The notes beneath the pieces were generated by a model, which worked only from the letters and a program-made list of their open reading frames with translations, did not search any database and was not told the DNA's origin. The position numbers were made by a program, and so were the translations under genes. Shown here one piece after another: positions 35,394-48,250 of a DNA stretch of 64,000 nucleotides. The stretch is from Prinia subflava (lineage: Eukaryota; Chordata; Aves; Passeriformes; Cisticolidae). The DNA is taken from assembly GCF_021018805.1 (NCBI RefSeq), contig NC_086248.1:27474922-27538921 (forward strand), given 5' to 3'. Within the stretch, counting starts at the first letter, position 1, and every line of letters begins with the position of its first letter.

Positions 35394-38300
35394 AACTTCT
35401 CAGAATTTCAAGTTCTGCTCTGAGAGGATGTGATGGTTTCCTCATTCTTTCATATTTATGCATTTGTTCTCATAGTCTACCTAATCAAGCTTCACTCATA
35501 GATCCCTAAATTGTATGCTATTTTAAAGTTTTACTGTACATGATATGTTCTGCACATATTCTATACTTTTTTTTTTCTGTTTAAAATGCCTAAATACTTT
35601 TTTACCCATCTCCCCAAATAACATTCTCCTGTTCTGTTTTCTGAGCTACTGGGGTAGAGAAAAAAAAATGAATTAGGTTAAAATTATTCTTATGTATACT
35701 GCAATAGCTACCAAATTTGGACATTGCCAAAGTATTCTCAGTCTCACTACAAACTTTATAATGTATATAACACTATATATCACATACATATTCAAAGACA
35801 GCTGCCTACTCTATATAGACTGGTTACAGAGGTCTTCAGCACAGGATATAGTCTGTCTTCACCCTTCAACAGAATTTGAACCACTTTACCTTGGCAAAAA
35901 TCTTGGCTCCCAGTTCACTTCCATGTTCTGATTCCCCACACACAAGTATTTCATCCATGCTGCAGGTATGTTATGTCACTCCCAGCTCTCTTTTGTGGTC
36001 ACCCAAATATGTCCATCCAAGAAGACGTACCAGCACACGCACACAGTTCTCAGATTCTTGCTTTCCTCAGTGGCTTCCCTATATCAATGAATCAGCTGTG
36101 CCAGTCTTGGCTACTTTGGCTTCATGGTCTATCAAAGCTGTATCAAAAGTACTTTCTCCCCCAAATGTTTCCTTGTGTCACTAATCCATAACATGTGACA
36201 TATATCCCTAGCAAAATATTGCAAAATACAACAACAGAAAGCTGTAACACAGCTCAGAAATGACTTAAAAAAAGAAAAATATAAACTAAAAATATCTCAA
36301 TTGTATGCTTGTCACAACGGTTTGAAAGAGAAGTGATCCGGTATTATAATTTTACTTCTGATTGGGAGATTCACGTTAAGACTGTGAACATGAGACCCTG
36401 TGCAACTCTAGCCGGAGAACAGAATATTACTCTCTTAAAATTTTCTGGAGTAACCTCCTTGTGTTGGAATGCTCATGCATTTACTTATGTCCACATTTAA
36501 CTCCAACCTAGGCAAATGAAAATTTAAAATTGTATTTGTCTTGAATGACAATCATCAGCAAATTTCTGACCTTGGTAACCTATAAGTAGCAGTATTATTG
36601 TATTATTCATTGTTCCCAACAGGTTGTAGTGTTGAATTAGCAAAATAATAGAATATAGCATATCATTTTTCTATGGGAACAGTCATCATTAAACACATCT
36701 AACTGGGCACAAAATATTTATGTAAAATTTATCTTTGGACTTTTTCCACTTGCAATACTCAAATGTAGAAGAAAACATATGGTTGAATTATTTAAATATT
36801 ATAGAATGTGATTTATTTATATTTTATTCTTTCAATTTACTGATAAAATTTTAGGAAAACCAAAAATACCAGAAAGGGAACTTTCATTCTGTGGAGTTTA
36901 AAAAAATATATAATTCTTCTATATTGGATACCATGAATTTATTTAGAAAGTAAGCATTCCAAAATAATAAATGGTTGTAAAAATACAGTACAATTGTAAA
37001 TTAAATCTTTAACAACTCTGACCCACACAAAGTTTTTTCTTAGCAAATTAGAATTCTCACAGGAAAAATATTTTGTTGTACAGTAGTATCGGTATCTGAA
37101 AATATACCAGTTACAGCATTGGAGATAATATCTAGTGGCATTGCTGTTCTGTGTACCTTGCTTCAAACCAAGCTAGAGCACAGCTGCCAAGAATGTTGAC
37201 CTCTGCAGCATTGCTTCGTATCTAAGACCATAAATAACAAATTTAACCCAGCATATTCTAACATAAACCCCAAATTAAACATTTGTTATTCCATATTCAT
37301 TTCGAATTGAGGCACGCAGTTACATTCTCTCTCTTTTGGCATTCTGCACAAGCAATAATATAGTATCACATGGTTGTAAAATATATGCCTTCATCTTCAT
37401 TCTTCAAATTGCACAGATCAATCTAGTGATTTAGCAGTCCTGAAACCATCACAAAGGCAATATATTCTTTTTGGCAGAAGTTTGGTGCTTTCACCACAAC
37501 AGCACAAAGAAATTGATTGTTCTATACTCCCAGTGTCAAATTTTATTGACTGTTAATGTTAAAAAAATTAAAAACTTAACTAAGTTTTTAATATTTTTCT
37601 GTTTCTAGTATCTTTGTTTGTCCTTTAATATGATAACTGAACTTTTACCACTTCCCTCTTTGGTAGTAGGCTGGAGTTTTTTCCCAAACTTAGATGTTGA
37701 TGGAAGTTCTTTGCTTATTGGTTTTTCTTTTTTAAACACCTTTTAGATAAATCACTCACTCACTTATTCTAAAATACCTGCTAGTGCATGGAAGATGTAG
37801 CACTGACTTGAATCAATCTCCAATCATCTTCCTTTCTTTCCCCTTCAGTAAAATGGCAATCTGAGCTGAACTCAGGAGTTCATACCCTTTTTGTCTGTTC
37901 TGCTGCCTGTTTTGTTTCAATGGCTTATACCGTCTTCCTCGGTTAATTCTGTAAAATAAGGGTAATTATATAAAGCCTTGCACACATAAAGAATTTGCTT
38001 CATATTTTCAGACATGGCAATACAGGGAATGAAGCAAAGATTCAAAATTTATTATAGACATATTTCTTCATGACAGAGTCCACTGCTTTAGTTCTGTAGA
38101 AAAGACTATAAGCCATCAACTTCTATTCACACAGTGATTTATATGTCTGTTTATTTTGGTTTCTAGGGAGTCATTTTCTGAAATTGATACTAAAATTGGA
38201 ACCTCAAACCATATTTTTCTCCTGGTGGAATCCTTTTTTCTTCCATAAACTTTTTAGAGATTAAAACAATGTATATGTTATCTTGAGATAACCCATAAAA

Positions 38301-38708
38301 ATAAACTTCTCTCATTTTTTAAAAATATGAAGCACTGTACATAGGCTGTGTAAGAAAATTTTAAATGGTTTATTTGACTTGTGCGATCAATATATGCAAT
38401 TTCTCTATATCTCCTCAGTAACAGAGGGATTCCATCAAGAGAATCATAGTATCCAGATTAACAATCATTTGCACAGGATTTACTAGCTCTGATGTCTTTC
38501 TTCATCTGAATTCTATAACTTAATAATTTCAAAACAACAACAGAAAGAAGAGATAGATATTAAAATAGTAGAAACAGGAAGAAAGCTTCCTTTCTGGAAC
38601 TAACACTGGTGAAGAATAGAACATGCTCCATAAAGCAAGATTAACTAGTGCAAACATTACCACCAGAGGCAATGCTGGTGAAGCCCAGCTAGCTCTCACT
38701 CCCTGACG
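35394..38708. other. AT-rich non-coding stretch, nothing identified
   Basis: No gene or RNA is recognised in this 3.3-kb stretch. Overlapping plus-strand frames at 35.7-36.2 kb are at most 102 codons and differ in frame. Confidence 0.5.
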
Positions 38709-39955
38709 TGTGGCAGCAGTGGCGGCTCCTGGGTGCGGCTCTGACCCGAGTGGGGTTGCAGAGCAGGGCTGTTTCTGCTCTCAAGGGCAGCCAGTGGGGC
38801 TGCATCTGCGATTGGGGCCAGCAACAGCGATGGGTGACGCTGGGCCTTCCTCTTTGCCTCGGCAGGCCACCCCTACCTACCGGCTAGCTCTGGACCCAGC
38901 GGTGGGCTGGGGACTCTCCTCAGTGCCCAGGGGCTACCGAGGGGCGGCTACAGGCGTTACCCCGAGTCGCTGGAAGGACAGGTCCAGCGGAGGTGAAGGA
39001 AGAGAGAAGACTCCTTTGGCATGCAGCAGTCCAAGCTTTATTAGCAGCTCCAAGGCACTCCCAGCTCACGGGATGCAAGCCCACAAGTCCACAAGACCCA
39101 GAACAAGTACTGCACAGCGCCTCTTATTCGGGGAAGGTTCCCGGGGAGGGGAAAACCCAACCACCAATAGGGTAAAACAGGGGCGCAGTTACACCATAGG
39201 ACTGGCAACCAGGGAACACCACATAGGGCAGGAATGGGAGGGGACTTCCGATCCCCAGCCTATCACTCAATGGCTCTCCCCGAACCTTCTGGAAGGAACA
39301 GAGGAGGAGCTGAGTGACAGACAGGGGACCGGGGAGGAGACAGGGGGATCAGCAGGGAAGTTTCTAGGTGGGAAGGAGTGGTGAGGGAGGATTGATAGGT
39401 AAAAGGGTGGTACAACCTGGGCCAAAACCATTAGGGAAGGGCAACATAGGAGCAAGCCATATAACAGGTAGAAAACAAACCATAACAGAGGCATCGCTCC
39501 TCTACTCCTCCAAGGAGTTTAAGCCCCAACAGGGGCAGAGACACAAACTGAAAAGCCTGCACCTTGCACAGTCTTATAAACAGGGGAGGAACCGGACACA
39601 ATTCTTCAACCAATCAGGGATACAACAGGGAGGAGATTAAGGAGGGGCTCAAAATATGACAACCAATAGGAAAGACAAAGGGAGTGGAAAGGGTCATATG
39701 GATCAATGGAAGGTCCAGGATTAGGGGAATTCCAGGGACGGGTTTAGGAATTCTCCAGAATAAGGGGGAACAATTAGGGAGGATTGACATTATGTAGATG
39801 ACCTAACAGGTTGGTCTAGGGGATGAATAACAACTGTGAGAGGGGAAACCCCTGAGTAAAGCTATACATATCAGGAGGGAAAAATAGGAACAAACAAATC
39901 AACAGGGTTTATAAAAATATGCCGGAAGAAAAGCCCACCACCACAACCACCAACA
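38709..39955 (-). mobile_element. Large GC-rich LTR (or tandem LTR parts)
   Basis: On the minus strand the element begins TGTTGGTGGTTGTGG at 39955, a start shared in style with the LTR at 43.7 kb. Reading leftwards it has a CCAAT-type box (plus-strand CCAAT at 39663 and 39610), a TATA-like TTTATAAG (39574-39580), a second CCAAT (39164), and AATAAA at 39037-39042. The GC-rich left end (38709-38990) would be U5. Total length of about 1.25 kb is long for an avian LTR, and promoter-like signals occur twice. No matching duplication flanks it (CCTGACG versus GGTAGA). The 224-codon plus-strand frame (38710-39384) is antisense to the LTR and reflects low stop density. Confidence 0.6.
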
Positions 39956-41516
39956 GGTAGAAGAGGCAGTGCAGGAAAAGTTCATTAACATCAAATTTCA
40001 AATACAGATTCGAGAATATTTGAACATGTCAGGTTAAATTATCAAAGACAATCATTTTGTTACCTTTCAGTTTTCTAGTATTAAAATTTATCTGACTAAT
40101 AATAGAGATATATAAAATAACTTGGTTGTTTTGCAGATAAATTAATACTAAAAAGAAAACCAACTTGTTCTGAATTTTTCCAGAAGTTGATTTCCAAGGC
40201 AGAACATGACAATAACAAAAAAGAAACAAAATGAGAATTATTTTTTCAAGTTCTACCGCTTTTTTTGCGTTGAAAAGTTGCAGTGTTTCTATGAGCATTT
40301 TTCCATTTATTCATTTCATAGTAAGTGGATATCTGTAAAGCACTGTAGAAAAGACAACCCACTTCCGCAAAGCCTTAAATGGTGTAGATGTTATGGAAAT
40401 TGCATGCCCCTGTTACATACTCTCACATGTGATGTCATCCCAAGGGGGTAATAATTTAGCAGGAAAAAATTAGATTTATTCCAATTTTCTTTTCAAAAGT
40501 CACTTAGGCTTCATAGGCTATGGTTTAATTAACTATTTATCAAAGCAATGCAAAAATATAATATTTATTGGGAGAACACGCATTTAGCTGGGATTAGGCT
40601 TTGTGATTTTTTTGCATTTTGGAATGAAAGAAGGTTAACCCTGTGATGCATTTATTTAATTTCTAAAAATGAAGAATCTAGTTTTGATGCACAAGTAGAA
40701 GATACTGAGAGGCTGCAGTTTCCATGTTTCTACTAAATTATTTTCCCTTAAAAGGAATTTTTAGTGTAAATTTAATTGCTTCTTCTCTACTGAGTAGTTA
40801 AGTTTTAAAAGAAATTCAGAAAACATATTTTCAATTTATTTTGGACAAGAAAGAAATGTTTGAATACTTTGAATACCTTGATATGCTGTTTAATTAATAA
40901 AATAATGATTATATTTGCTTTCCAAAGAATCGTTATCAATTTCTCTGTAATTGAGCATGAAAATGGTATGATGACCAAAGTATCTTCTTTATATTTGAGT
41001 TTGGGAATGGAAACGTTTACTTGACTTCAGTGTGTTTCTGAAAAACTGCTGTATCTCTAGTTGTCAGTAAACAATATGTGGGAAATTTAGGAAATTACTT
41101 GCTAAATGTTACTTGTTCATATGCATCCATTTATACAAAACCTTGTGATAAGGACATTGAAGAGAAGTTGAAGGACCTGCAGGGAGAATATCAAAAGTAA
41201 GGATCTCATATACACATATGTAATTTACTTTACCTGAAAATATAAAATGTGGAAATTGTGCCTCTGATAAAATTGCAAAGCTCTTTGCATGTAATGAAGA
41301 ATCAAAAGAAGACAGTTCCTAAAGAATAAAATTGCAGTGAAGGTTAGATTAGGAGAGAGGAAGAGTATTATGTCAGAAAAAAAGTGTTATTTTTTAATTC
41401 AGTGATATTCATTTTGCTGAGTACAAAGTATTATTGTGTTTATTAATTTCTTCCTTTTAGCTTTTCTATTGCTGTTGTTGTTAATTCTTTTTAATTCTTG
41501 TTTAATTCTTTTAATT
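39956..41516. other. AT-rich non-coding stretch, nothing identified
   Basis: No coding, RNA or repeat signal was recognised. Confidence 0.5.
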
Positions 41517-41544
41517 TTGGTTGGTTGGTTTGGGTTTTTTTGGT

Positions 41545-41578
<34 letters not shown>

Positions 41579-41616
41579 GTTTTGTTTTTGTTTTTGTTTT
41601 TTGGGGTTTTTTTTTA
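41517..41616. repeat. T/G-rich low-complexity tract with 31-nt T run
   Basis: GGTT units lead into an uninterrupted T run at 41547-41577, followed by GTTTTT units and GGGG. The composition matches the tracts at 5.7 and 8.6 kb. Lys/Asn/Gln-rich and Phe-rich frames across it are artefacts. Confidence 0.9.
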
Positions 41617-41767
41617 TGGCCAGCATGTGACTTCAATAACATAAGAACTCTTCTGACATTATTAACTGAAATTTCATAGATATAAATGTTAATTTATTAT
41701 AAATAAGGAATAATTAATAATGCTGGTATCTTTTATGAAAAAGTAACAGATTCTTTCTTTTTTCCAG

Positions 41768-41830
41768 GTGTGCTTCTTTAATCACAGCAGCCTATACAGT
41801 TGCATGTTTCAATACTACTGTGCATCCTGA
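41768..41830 (+). other. Very tentative 63-bp exon-like interval
   Basis: A pyrimidine-rich tract ending in CCAG (41764-41767) is followed 63 bases later by GTAAAT. One frame (starting at the second base) is open throughout and 63 is a multiple of three. I do not recognise the encoded peptide. AG/GT pairs at this spacing are common by chance, and no neighbouring exon supports it. Confidence 0.08.
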
Positions 41831-43723
41831 GTAAATGTCAAGAAACATCTTTCTGCCACATGGAACTTTGCCATGTATTCCTTATTTCAGTGGAAGTTTT
41901 CTTTATTTGTGTTCCACAACTTTAGAGATGCCACTGTAGCAGCCTTCGTTTCAAAATACTGAAAAGCTTTTCAGCAGACCTAGTGGTTCAGTTAGTTTCT
42001 GAAGACACTTCGGTAAACCAAACAGGTAGAACACAGTTAAAATAATAAAACTATCAAGATGTACTCATTTCAATAAGAAGCTTTGTGTTTTTCTCCTTCA
42101 CTTGTTTCTTACCTTTGTTGATGATGTTACATTAAATCTAAAATGAATGTTCCCCAGGGATAAGATAGTGATTTTATTTTAGGTTTCAAGCACATTTTAT
42201 AGAATCTTGAGAATAAAAAGTTATTATTCAAATATATTTGTATAAGAATGGAAAAGATCAACCATTGAACTGTCAAAGATAATACAAAGCAAGGCTGAAC
42301 TAACACCACGAGTTTTCCAACAACTTCCACGCATATTAACACATCCTCTTGTCTTCTAGGATTTAGTAAAAATGCTTTTGCTGCATGAAGCTCAGTTCAG
42401 GGGTAAGAACTACTTCAGAAATTCCAAATCCTCCCTGTATTGTAGTTGTTAAATTCTATCTTTACCACTCTATCAGGGAATTAGGCTGCTGAGCATAGGA
42501 CCCAAAGTCAAATCTACTTCATGATGTCACAAATACCTCTATAGCAGCAATATAGCTATATGAGGCATAGGTTGAGTGTTCAGTATTTTAGTAATAAGAA
42601 AATTGATATAGGATTTTTCTAATCTTTCAATTTTTTGCCATGACAACCAAAAACAAGTGTATGGCTAATGCTATATGAGTATCACAGACAGAAATCTGAA
42701 TAACACTGAGAAAATACTTTACCAGTTTATGTGCATACAAGTGTAAATGTGAACTGTTTTATATAGTACAAAACAATATCTTCATGTGAGCTAAGTATAG
42801 CTGGGTTGATAACAGAGAGCTGAAACAGAATGTTCTATGTGAAATCCATGTCAAAAACATTAGCCAAAATTTAGGTCAGTAAAATATTGGTATTTGTTGG
42901 GGGTTTTTTGGTAACAAAATTGCCCTGTCATAATAAGCAAAATCCAATACAACAAACCAGTATTTTTAACATTGTTTTATATTAACAATCTCTAAAAAAT
43001 AATTTTAATTTTTTATATGATGTTGTTGAAAAAAATAACCTTACTAACAGAAATATAAGCATTTCAAACAAAATTAAAGTCTCAAGAAAGAAGATCTTGG
43101 AATGTCACCCAAGGTTACATTAAAGCTATGTTCTCTTTTATACGACAGCTAATATGGGATAACTATTAAATTGCCAAAAGTTTCAGATGTGCCATTTTTA
43201 TCCCTGATGTGCATAGATTGCCATTCATTGATGGCTTGGTGCATAATTCAAAATTGTTCCTAATTTAAAGTGTTATAAAATAAATCAGTCAATAAGGAAG
43301 TGATCACTAGTCTGCTTTTTTGAACATCTTGACATTTTTGTCTTTCACTTCTGCTTAATTCTACCCAAGGACCTAGCATTGATTTGACAACAAAATTCAC
43401 TAGGAAACCTGCTGTTGTTCTTATTTGACTTCCAGCTCCTTCTGTGAAACTTGGAAAAGAGTTGTGGCATATTTTTTGGTTTTAGTTAGAATTATATTGT
43501 AGTTTGAAATCTAGAAAAATTATCTTGTCTCAAGAATTTCATGAAAATGCTGGCATTCTGGGGAATTATCACTACATGCTTAGCTTGTTATATTAGGCTA
43601 AACTGCCCTTACCTGGAACAAGGAGAAACTTTTGTAACAGGAAGTCTGTGAGGAATATAATCTAAAACTACAGAAGAGGAGGATTTAGGATAACAATATT
43701 GTTGAAAGTGGATATACATGAAG
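41831..43723. other. AT-rich non-coding stretch, nothing identified
   Basis: No coding, RNA or repeat signal was recognised. Confidence 0.5.
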
Positions 43724-43729
43724 GTGGAA

Positions 43730-44266
43730 TGCAGCGATGTGTGACTCTCTCCAGTCCCAGGGCACACAGCGGCCAGGGGTGCGACACCTTCCCCTGGGGA
43801 GCTCTCACCTCCCCACCCAGGGACTCGGATGTTCTCGGCAGTGTCTATTTCGGAAGCAGAGATGGAGTGGAGGCGAGACGGGTCTTGGGTAAACTAAGGA
43901 GATTTATTACAGGTATAACTGAAGCATAACAACTAAAAGCTGGACCCCAAAGACAGGGAGCACATGTCCCGCCGTGGGTTTTATAGACGGGGCGATACAA
44001 AGCAAACAACCAATGAGAATGCACTCAGGGAGGAGTCTAGGGCAGGGAATACAGAACTAGATCCAATGGGAATAGCAGAAGCAATGTAATGATATGAAAC
44101 AGCAAATGATATATCAAGTTAGGGAAGATTGGCAAGGAAGGTTCTAGAAACAGAGGCAGGGACACAGAGAAATGACACCTAACGTCATGTATAATTTAAA
44201 TCATAACACACAAATGAAATATAAAGCTAGCTTGAAAACTTAAAGCAGAAAATCCACACCACAACA
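43730..44266 (-). mobile_element. Solo LTR with perfect 6-bp target-site duplication
   Basis: The plus-strand interval begins TGCAGCGATG and ends CCACACCACAACA, flanked by GTGGAA on both sides (43724-43729 and 44267-44272). Six-base duplications are typical of ERVK-class (class II) retroviruses. Read on the minus strand the parts are in normal LTR order: a CCAAT-type box (44010-44014), TATAAAA (43979-43985), AATAAA (43913-43918), then a GC-rich U5. All core promoter elements and both termini are intact, so this is one of the younger insertions. There are no internal genes. Confidence 0.93.
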
Positions 44267-44272
44267 GTGGAA

Positions 44273-45909
44273 GAATTTTTAGAGAAAGAGAACCATGAGG
44301 AAAAAGATCTATGTTTTAGAGCAAGACAAGAAACAAGTTTGGAATAAAGAGGAAACTGGCTGAAAAAGTAGATAAGAAAAGTCATTTCATCCTGTGGATG
44401 AAATGTACCTGGAGCTACATGGATCCAGAGCTCAGTTTTGTCTCAGTGGAAGCTAAAACTGCTCTCATATCTACTAATTAATTAGTCTAGGATAAAAAAA
44501 ATTCAACAGGATAATTTAGAGTGATTACTTCATCCACATGTACTGCTGTGTAAGTTGCAAAATAAGATACCCTAGATTGAATCAAGACTTCAGTCAATAC
44601 TTCAAATGTTCTTAAGTAGATAAGAAAACTGTATTAAAAGAAATGAGTTCTTATGTCCTACTTTTTGGGCAAGTCACAAAACCACTGCTTTACTTGCTAT
44701 AGATTTAAATAAAAATTTTAATGGTCTTCCAAAAGAAACAAAGTATCTGAAAGACATTTGTATCTGCAGAAGTGCTAAGATAATAATAGAGAAATTATTC
44801 TTCTGTTTAGCTGAAAAGAAAATTATTCTGAAATGCACTTTTTCCAATTCCTATTCATAGAGTGTTTGTTGTGAATCATATTTTGAAATACATATTTTTC
44901 CATGTAGTTTAGACAGAGAGCATGCATTTAGGTATTATAACAAACTCTAATACAAGGACCAGATTCTTAAGACTGTCTTTGAAGTAATATCATGAGATAT
45001 AATACCCATGTAATTCTGAATTTTCCAGTTTTCTTGTTTTCGAGGTGCTTGATTTGAGGAATTTTGTCCTAATGTGTTTTTAAAAGCTGTACTCGACTAT
45101 AAATCAACAAAACAAACCTTAGATTTGCATGAGTGTATCTTAACCCACCCCCCTGCACACAAAGAGTTCCTAGACTATGAAAACTGAATGATTTTTTATG
45201 CCAAAATTCTGCTGCTTTAACGTAATTAAATTATGCACGTTTAAAAGGGTCATATCATCTTTCATACTGAAGAAAATAAGAAAATAAGAATGGTGATTTG
45301 GTCACTGAATATGTCTCCTGCAGCTGTGAACACATAGACATTACATATTGAACTAGGCATCCCCAGAATCCTAGAAGTAAACTGTAGACCAACAAACCAG
45401 CACAAAAGCTTTCTGAAGAGATCAAAAGCTCAAGTAGTGCTTTAAACCCTCCAAAAAAGAGTGAAATATGCCCAGATGCTCCTTGGAAGAAATTCCTCAC
45501 ACTGCAGATAAAGGCACAAAAATCCTAACAACTCTGCTAGGTTCAAGTGGAAGAAAACTCTTTCTTCCCCAGTCTCTCATGATCATTTTAACACAGTGCT
45601 GAGAAGAGCATATTGTCTCTTGGGATGATTAATCTTTGATCTCACAGTCTTAACATATGAAAAATACAAGCTTTCTTTTTTGTCAGTAGGGTGCAGCTTT
45701 AGTAACTTTTAAGAATAAGATTAACTAATTCATAGAAAATAAATATGAATCAGCAAGTACCACAAACTGAGAAGTGGTGAATGTTTTAATACTGATATTT
45801 ATGAAGTACAGACTAAATGTCTATAAACTAGGTCATGAAAAAAATCAAACAAACTGGGTTTAGATCAAATAGTATTTGCATAGTAAGATCTCATGCTGCA
45901 TTTTGAATA
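44273..45909. other. AT-rich non-coding stretch, nothing identified
   Basis: No coding, RNA or repeat signal was recognised. Confidence 0.5.
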
Positions 45910-46060
45910 ATGTTCCATCCCTGGAAGTTCAAGGCCTGGCTGGATGGGGCCCTGAGCAACCTGGTTTAGTAGAATGTTCCCTGTCCATGGCTGGGCTCCT
46001 GCAACTAGGTGATCTCTTGGAAGGTCCCTTTCAACCCAAACTATTCTATGATCCTGTGAT
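45910..46060 (+). mobile_element. CR1 LINE 3' end
   Basis: Sense-strand landmarks of the CR1 terminus are TGTTCCATCCCTGGAAG, AAGGCCTGGCTGGATGGGGC, CCTGAGCAACCTGGTTTAG, AGGTCCCTTTCAACCC and a final CTATTCTATGATCCTGTGA, the 8-bp-repeat type end of CR1. It is 5'-truncated and has no coding part. It is better conserved than the copies at 13.1 and 34.1 kb. Confidence 0.95.
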
Positions 46061-46544
46061 ATATACACACATAAAAAAAGGGTTGATACTCAAGTGCTGA
46101 CCTTTAAATTTGCTGTCATATATTTAGTGTTTGTATGACACTGCATTTATACTCCTGGATGGGTTTGACTTTTTAAGACTAAAGACTATTGGGTATGTCA
46201 AGGACAGATGGATGTTGGCACAATCTGTTATGTAATCTTCTGTACCTTAAGTTATTATTCACTGAAATGTAGAGATCATCATACACTGTGTATAAATATA
46301 TATGTGCAAGAATATTCAGAACCTTAATAGAATGGAGGTTTTATCATAGTCTTCAAAGAAATCCAGTTTCTGCTGTTCATTTCTGGAGGTATAAATGTTG
46401 AGGTGTTTTCTACCCAGGTAAAGGATCTTTTGATTATTTTTCTGATAACTTAACTAGTTAAATTGTTTTAACTACTTGAAAAGATGGATTTTCCTCCATT
46501 AGGTAATTTCCCTGATCTATTACAAGTCCATATATTCTCTGATA
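46061..46544. other. AT-rich non-coding stretch, nothing identified
   Basis: No coding, RNA or repeat signal was recognised. Confidence 0.5.
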
Positions 46545-47725
46545 TGCCAATATATGGATGGAAAGCAGCCTTCCAGAAAATGACCTAGGGGTCCTGGCAA
46601 ACACTGACTTGAACATTGTCTTGGTTTGAAAGACAGATATCTGCTAGGAAGGGGCAGGACCTCCCTAGAGATGGAGAATTCAAATCCCCTCCCTCCAAAT
46701 TATTCCAATTAAAAGGAAAATTAAAGGAGCTTTCAGGCAGAGGTATGGGGGTAGGAATAACAGTCCTTTACTAGTATATATGACAAAACGACAAACAAAC
46801 AACAACTACAGCATCAATAATAAACAGAACCAAGAACCTTGAGGGCTTTCTTTTACAAAAGCCCAGAGCAGTTTGATCTGGGTGCCCCTGCAGGACTCCG
46901 AGAGGCCGAACTGGAAGGAAGGAAAAGTCCCGGGCTGGTGGATGAGATGAGGAGCTCTGCGCTGGCAGCTGGAGCAGCAGGGGTGTCCCGGCAGGGCTGG
47001 GCAGTGCAGGGCTACAGAGTAGCAGGAGAGCCTCAAAGGTCCGAAGAAGCAGCGGCGGTGGGGGGAGAGGCTGGAGAAAGTGAGCTCAGGATTCCCGGGT
47101 ACACAGCAGATGACGATAGATTTCCCAGGACGAGGCAGAGGCAGAGGGCAGCCTGACCGTCCTCCTCGGCGCTGAGAGCAAGAGTGCTTCCCCCTCCCCC
47201 AGATCTGTCTTTTTGCCTTTCCCCAAAGCTAATCCTCTCTCCCGTCTGAGGGACACTCCCAGGGACTCAAAAACAATAGGTGTAGCTTCGTGCTGCTATA
47301 TCCCTCAAGCACTCTTTTTGTTCTGACTAAGTAGTCATTAAGGCTTCTTGGAAACTTATGGGAAAAAATTCTGTGAGAAGAGGAAAAAAAAAACAAAACC
47401 AAATCTAACCCCCAACAAACATGAACCAAAAATGTGCCCTTCTGATAAAGTAGACCAATGGTATCCTGGGATACATTAGGAGTACTGCCAGCAGATTGAG
47501 GGAGGTGATTCTTCTACTTAGCACTAGTGATGCAACACTTCACTGACAGAGCTTCTTCAGAATGGTTGTGAGGCCTCCATCCATAGAATTACTCAAAACT
47601 GTCTGTACAAGATTCTGGATAATTGGCTGTGGATGACTCTGTTTGAGCAGGGAGGTTGAACCAAGCAACATCCAGCAGGAACTTTCAACCATTCTGTGGT
47701 TCTGAAATTCAGTGGTTCTATAAAT
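46545..47725 (+). mobile_element. CR1 LINE split by an LTR insertion
   Basis: Left part (46545-46616): GGAAAGCAGCCTTCCAGAAA, ATGACCTAGGGGTCCTGG, GACTTGAACAT. Right part (47423-47725): GAACCAAAAATGTGCCCTTC, ATGGTATCCTGGGATACATT, TTGAGGGAGGTGATTCTTC, then the 3' terminus with TGTTTGAGCAGGGAGGTTG and CATTCTGTGGTTCTG. Joined through one copy of AACAT the two parts read continuously as CR1 (end of ORF2 into 3' UTR). A further internal deletion near 47545 removes much of the 3' UTR. Broken in all frames. Confidence 0.88.
46617..47417 (-). mobile_element. 801-bp solo LTR inside CR1, 5-bp target-site duplication
   Basis: The plus strand starts TGTCTTGGTTTGAAAGACAG and ends AATCTAACCCCCAACA, flanked by AACAT on both sides (46612-46616 and 47418-47422). 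The ends match a common passerine LTR type. I prefer the minus orientation, because TGTTGGGGGTTAG then parallels the starts of the other minus LTRs here. An AGTAAA near 46771 on that strand could be the poly(A) signal, but orientation is not certain. The centre (46860-47220) is GC-rich, and the 105-codon frame there is incidental. A 5-bp duplication suggests an ERVL- or class I-type integrase. Confidence 0.9.
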
Positions 47726-48250
47726 ACAGTTTGCAGAATTTTCAGGACATTTTGAATTTTTCTGTTTGCTAGTTTTATTAGTGAATATAACAATATCTGC
47801 TCCTGAAAATTGATTTGAAGAGATTGGAAATAAATTAATTACTTCATTGTTAAATGAATTAAAATCACCAACACTGAGTTGACTGGATACATTACAGGAC
47901 ATATGTATAGTTCATCATCTGATTTAGGCATCCATGGTGGGTTAGTGTTGGTCAAGGGCCAAGCTTGCACTCTGCTGCCATCTTTTTTTCCCTCCATAGT
48001 GGAAGAAAACAGGATGTGAAAACTCACATCTCTAAGCAAAGACAGTGAGACCCCTTGTATTTTATTGCTGTGGTCAAAAGAAACTAAACTTGGGGAGGAT
48101 TCCGAATTCACCAACAATTAAAATAGATTTTAAGACATAAAAACAGCACCATCCCTATTGTCTCTTCAGAATTCAACTTTATTCCTTAGCTCCTGGCTCC
48201 CTATTCCTGACTGACCAGCATAGTTAGGGGCATGAATAGTACATAGCCAT
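47726..48250. other. AT-rich non-coding stretch, nothing identified
   Basis: No gene is recognised. The 120- and 92-codon minus frames nearby (47540-47902 and 47839-48117) partly overlap the CR1 end and have no family match. Confidence 0.45.

Noticed and set aside
38710..39384. 224-codon plus-strand open frame
   Set aside because: It lies in GC-rich LTR sequence, antisense to the LTR, where stop codons are rare. The translation is low-complexity Gly/Ser/Pro/Arg-rich with no domain.
41768..41830. Coding exon of an unseen gene
   Set aside because: One open frame and AG/GT ends are too weak alone. There is no second exon and the peptide is unrecognised. It is kept only as a very low-confidence feature.
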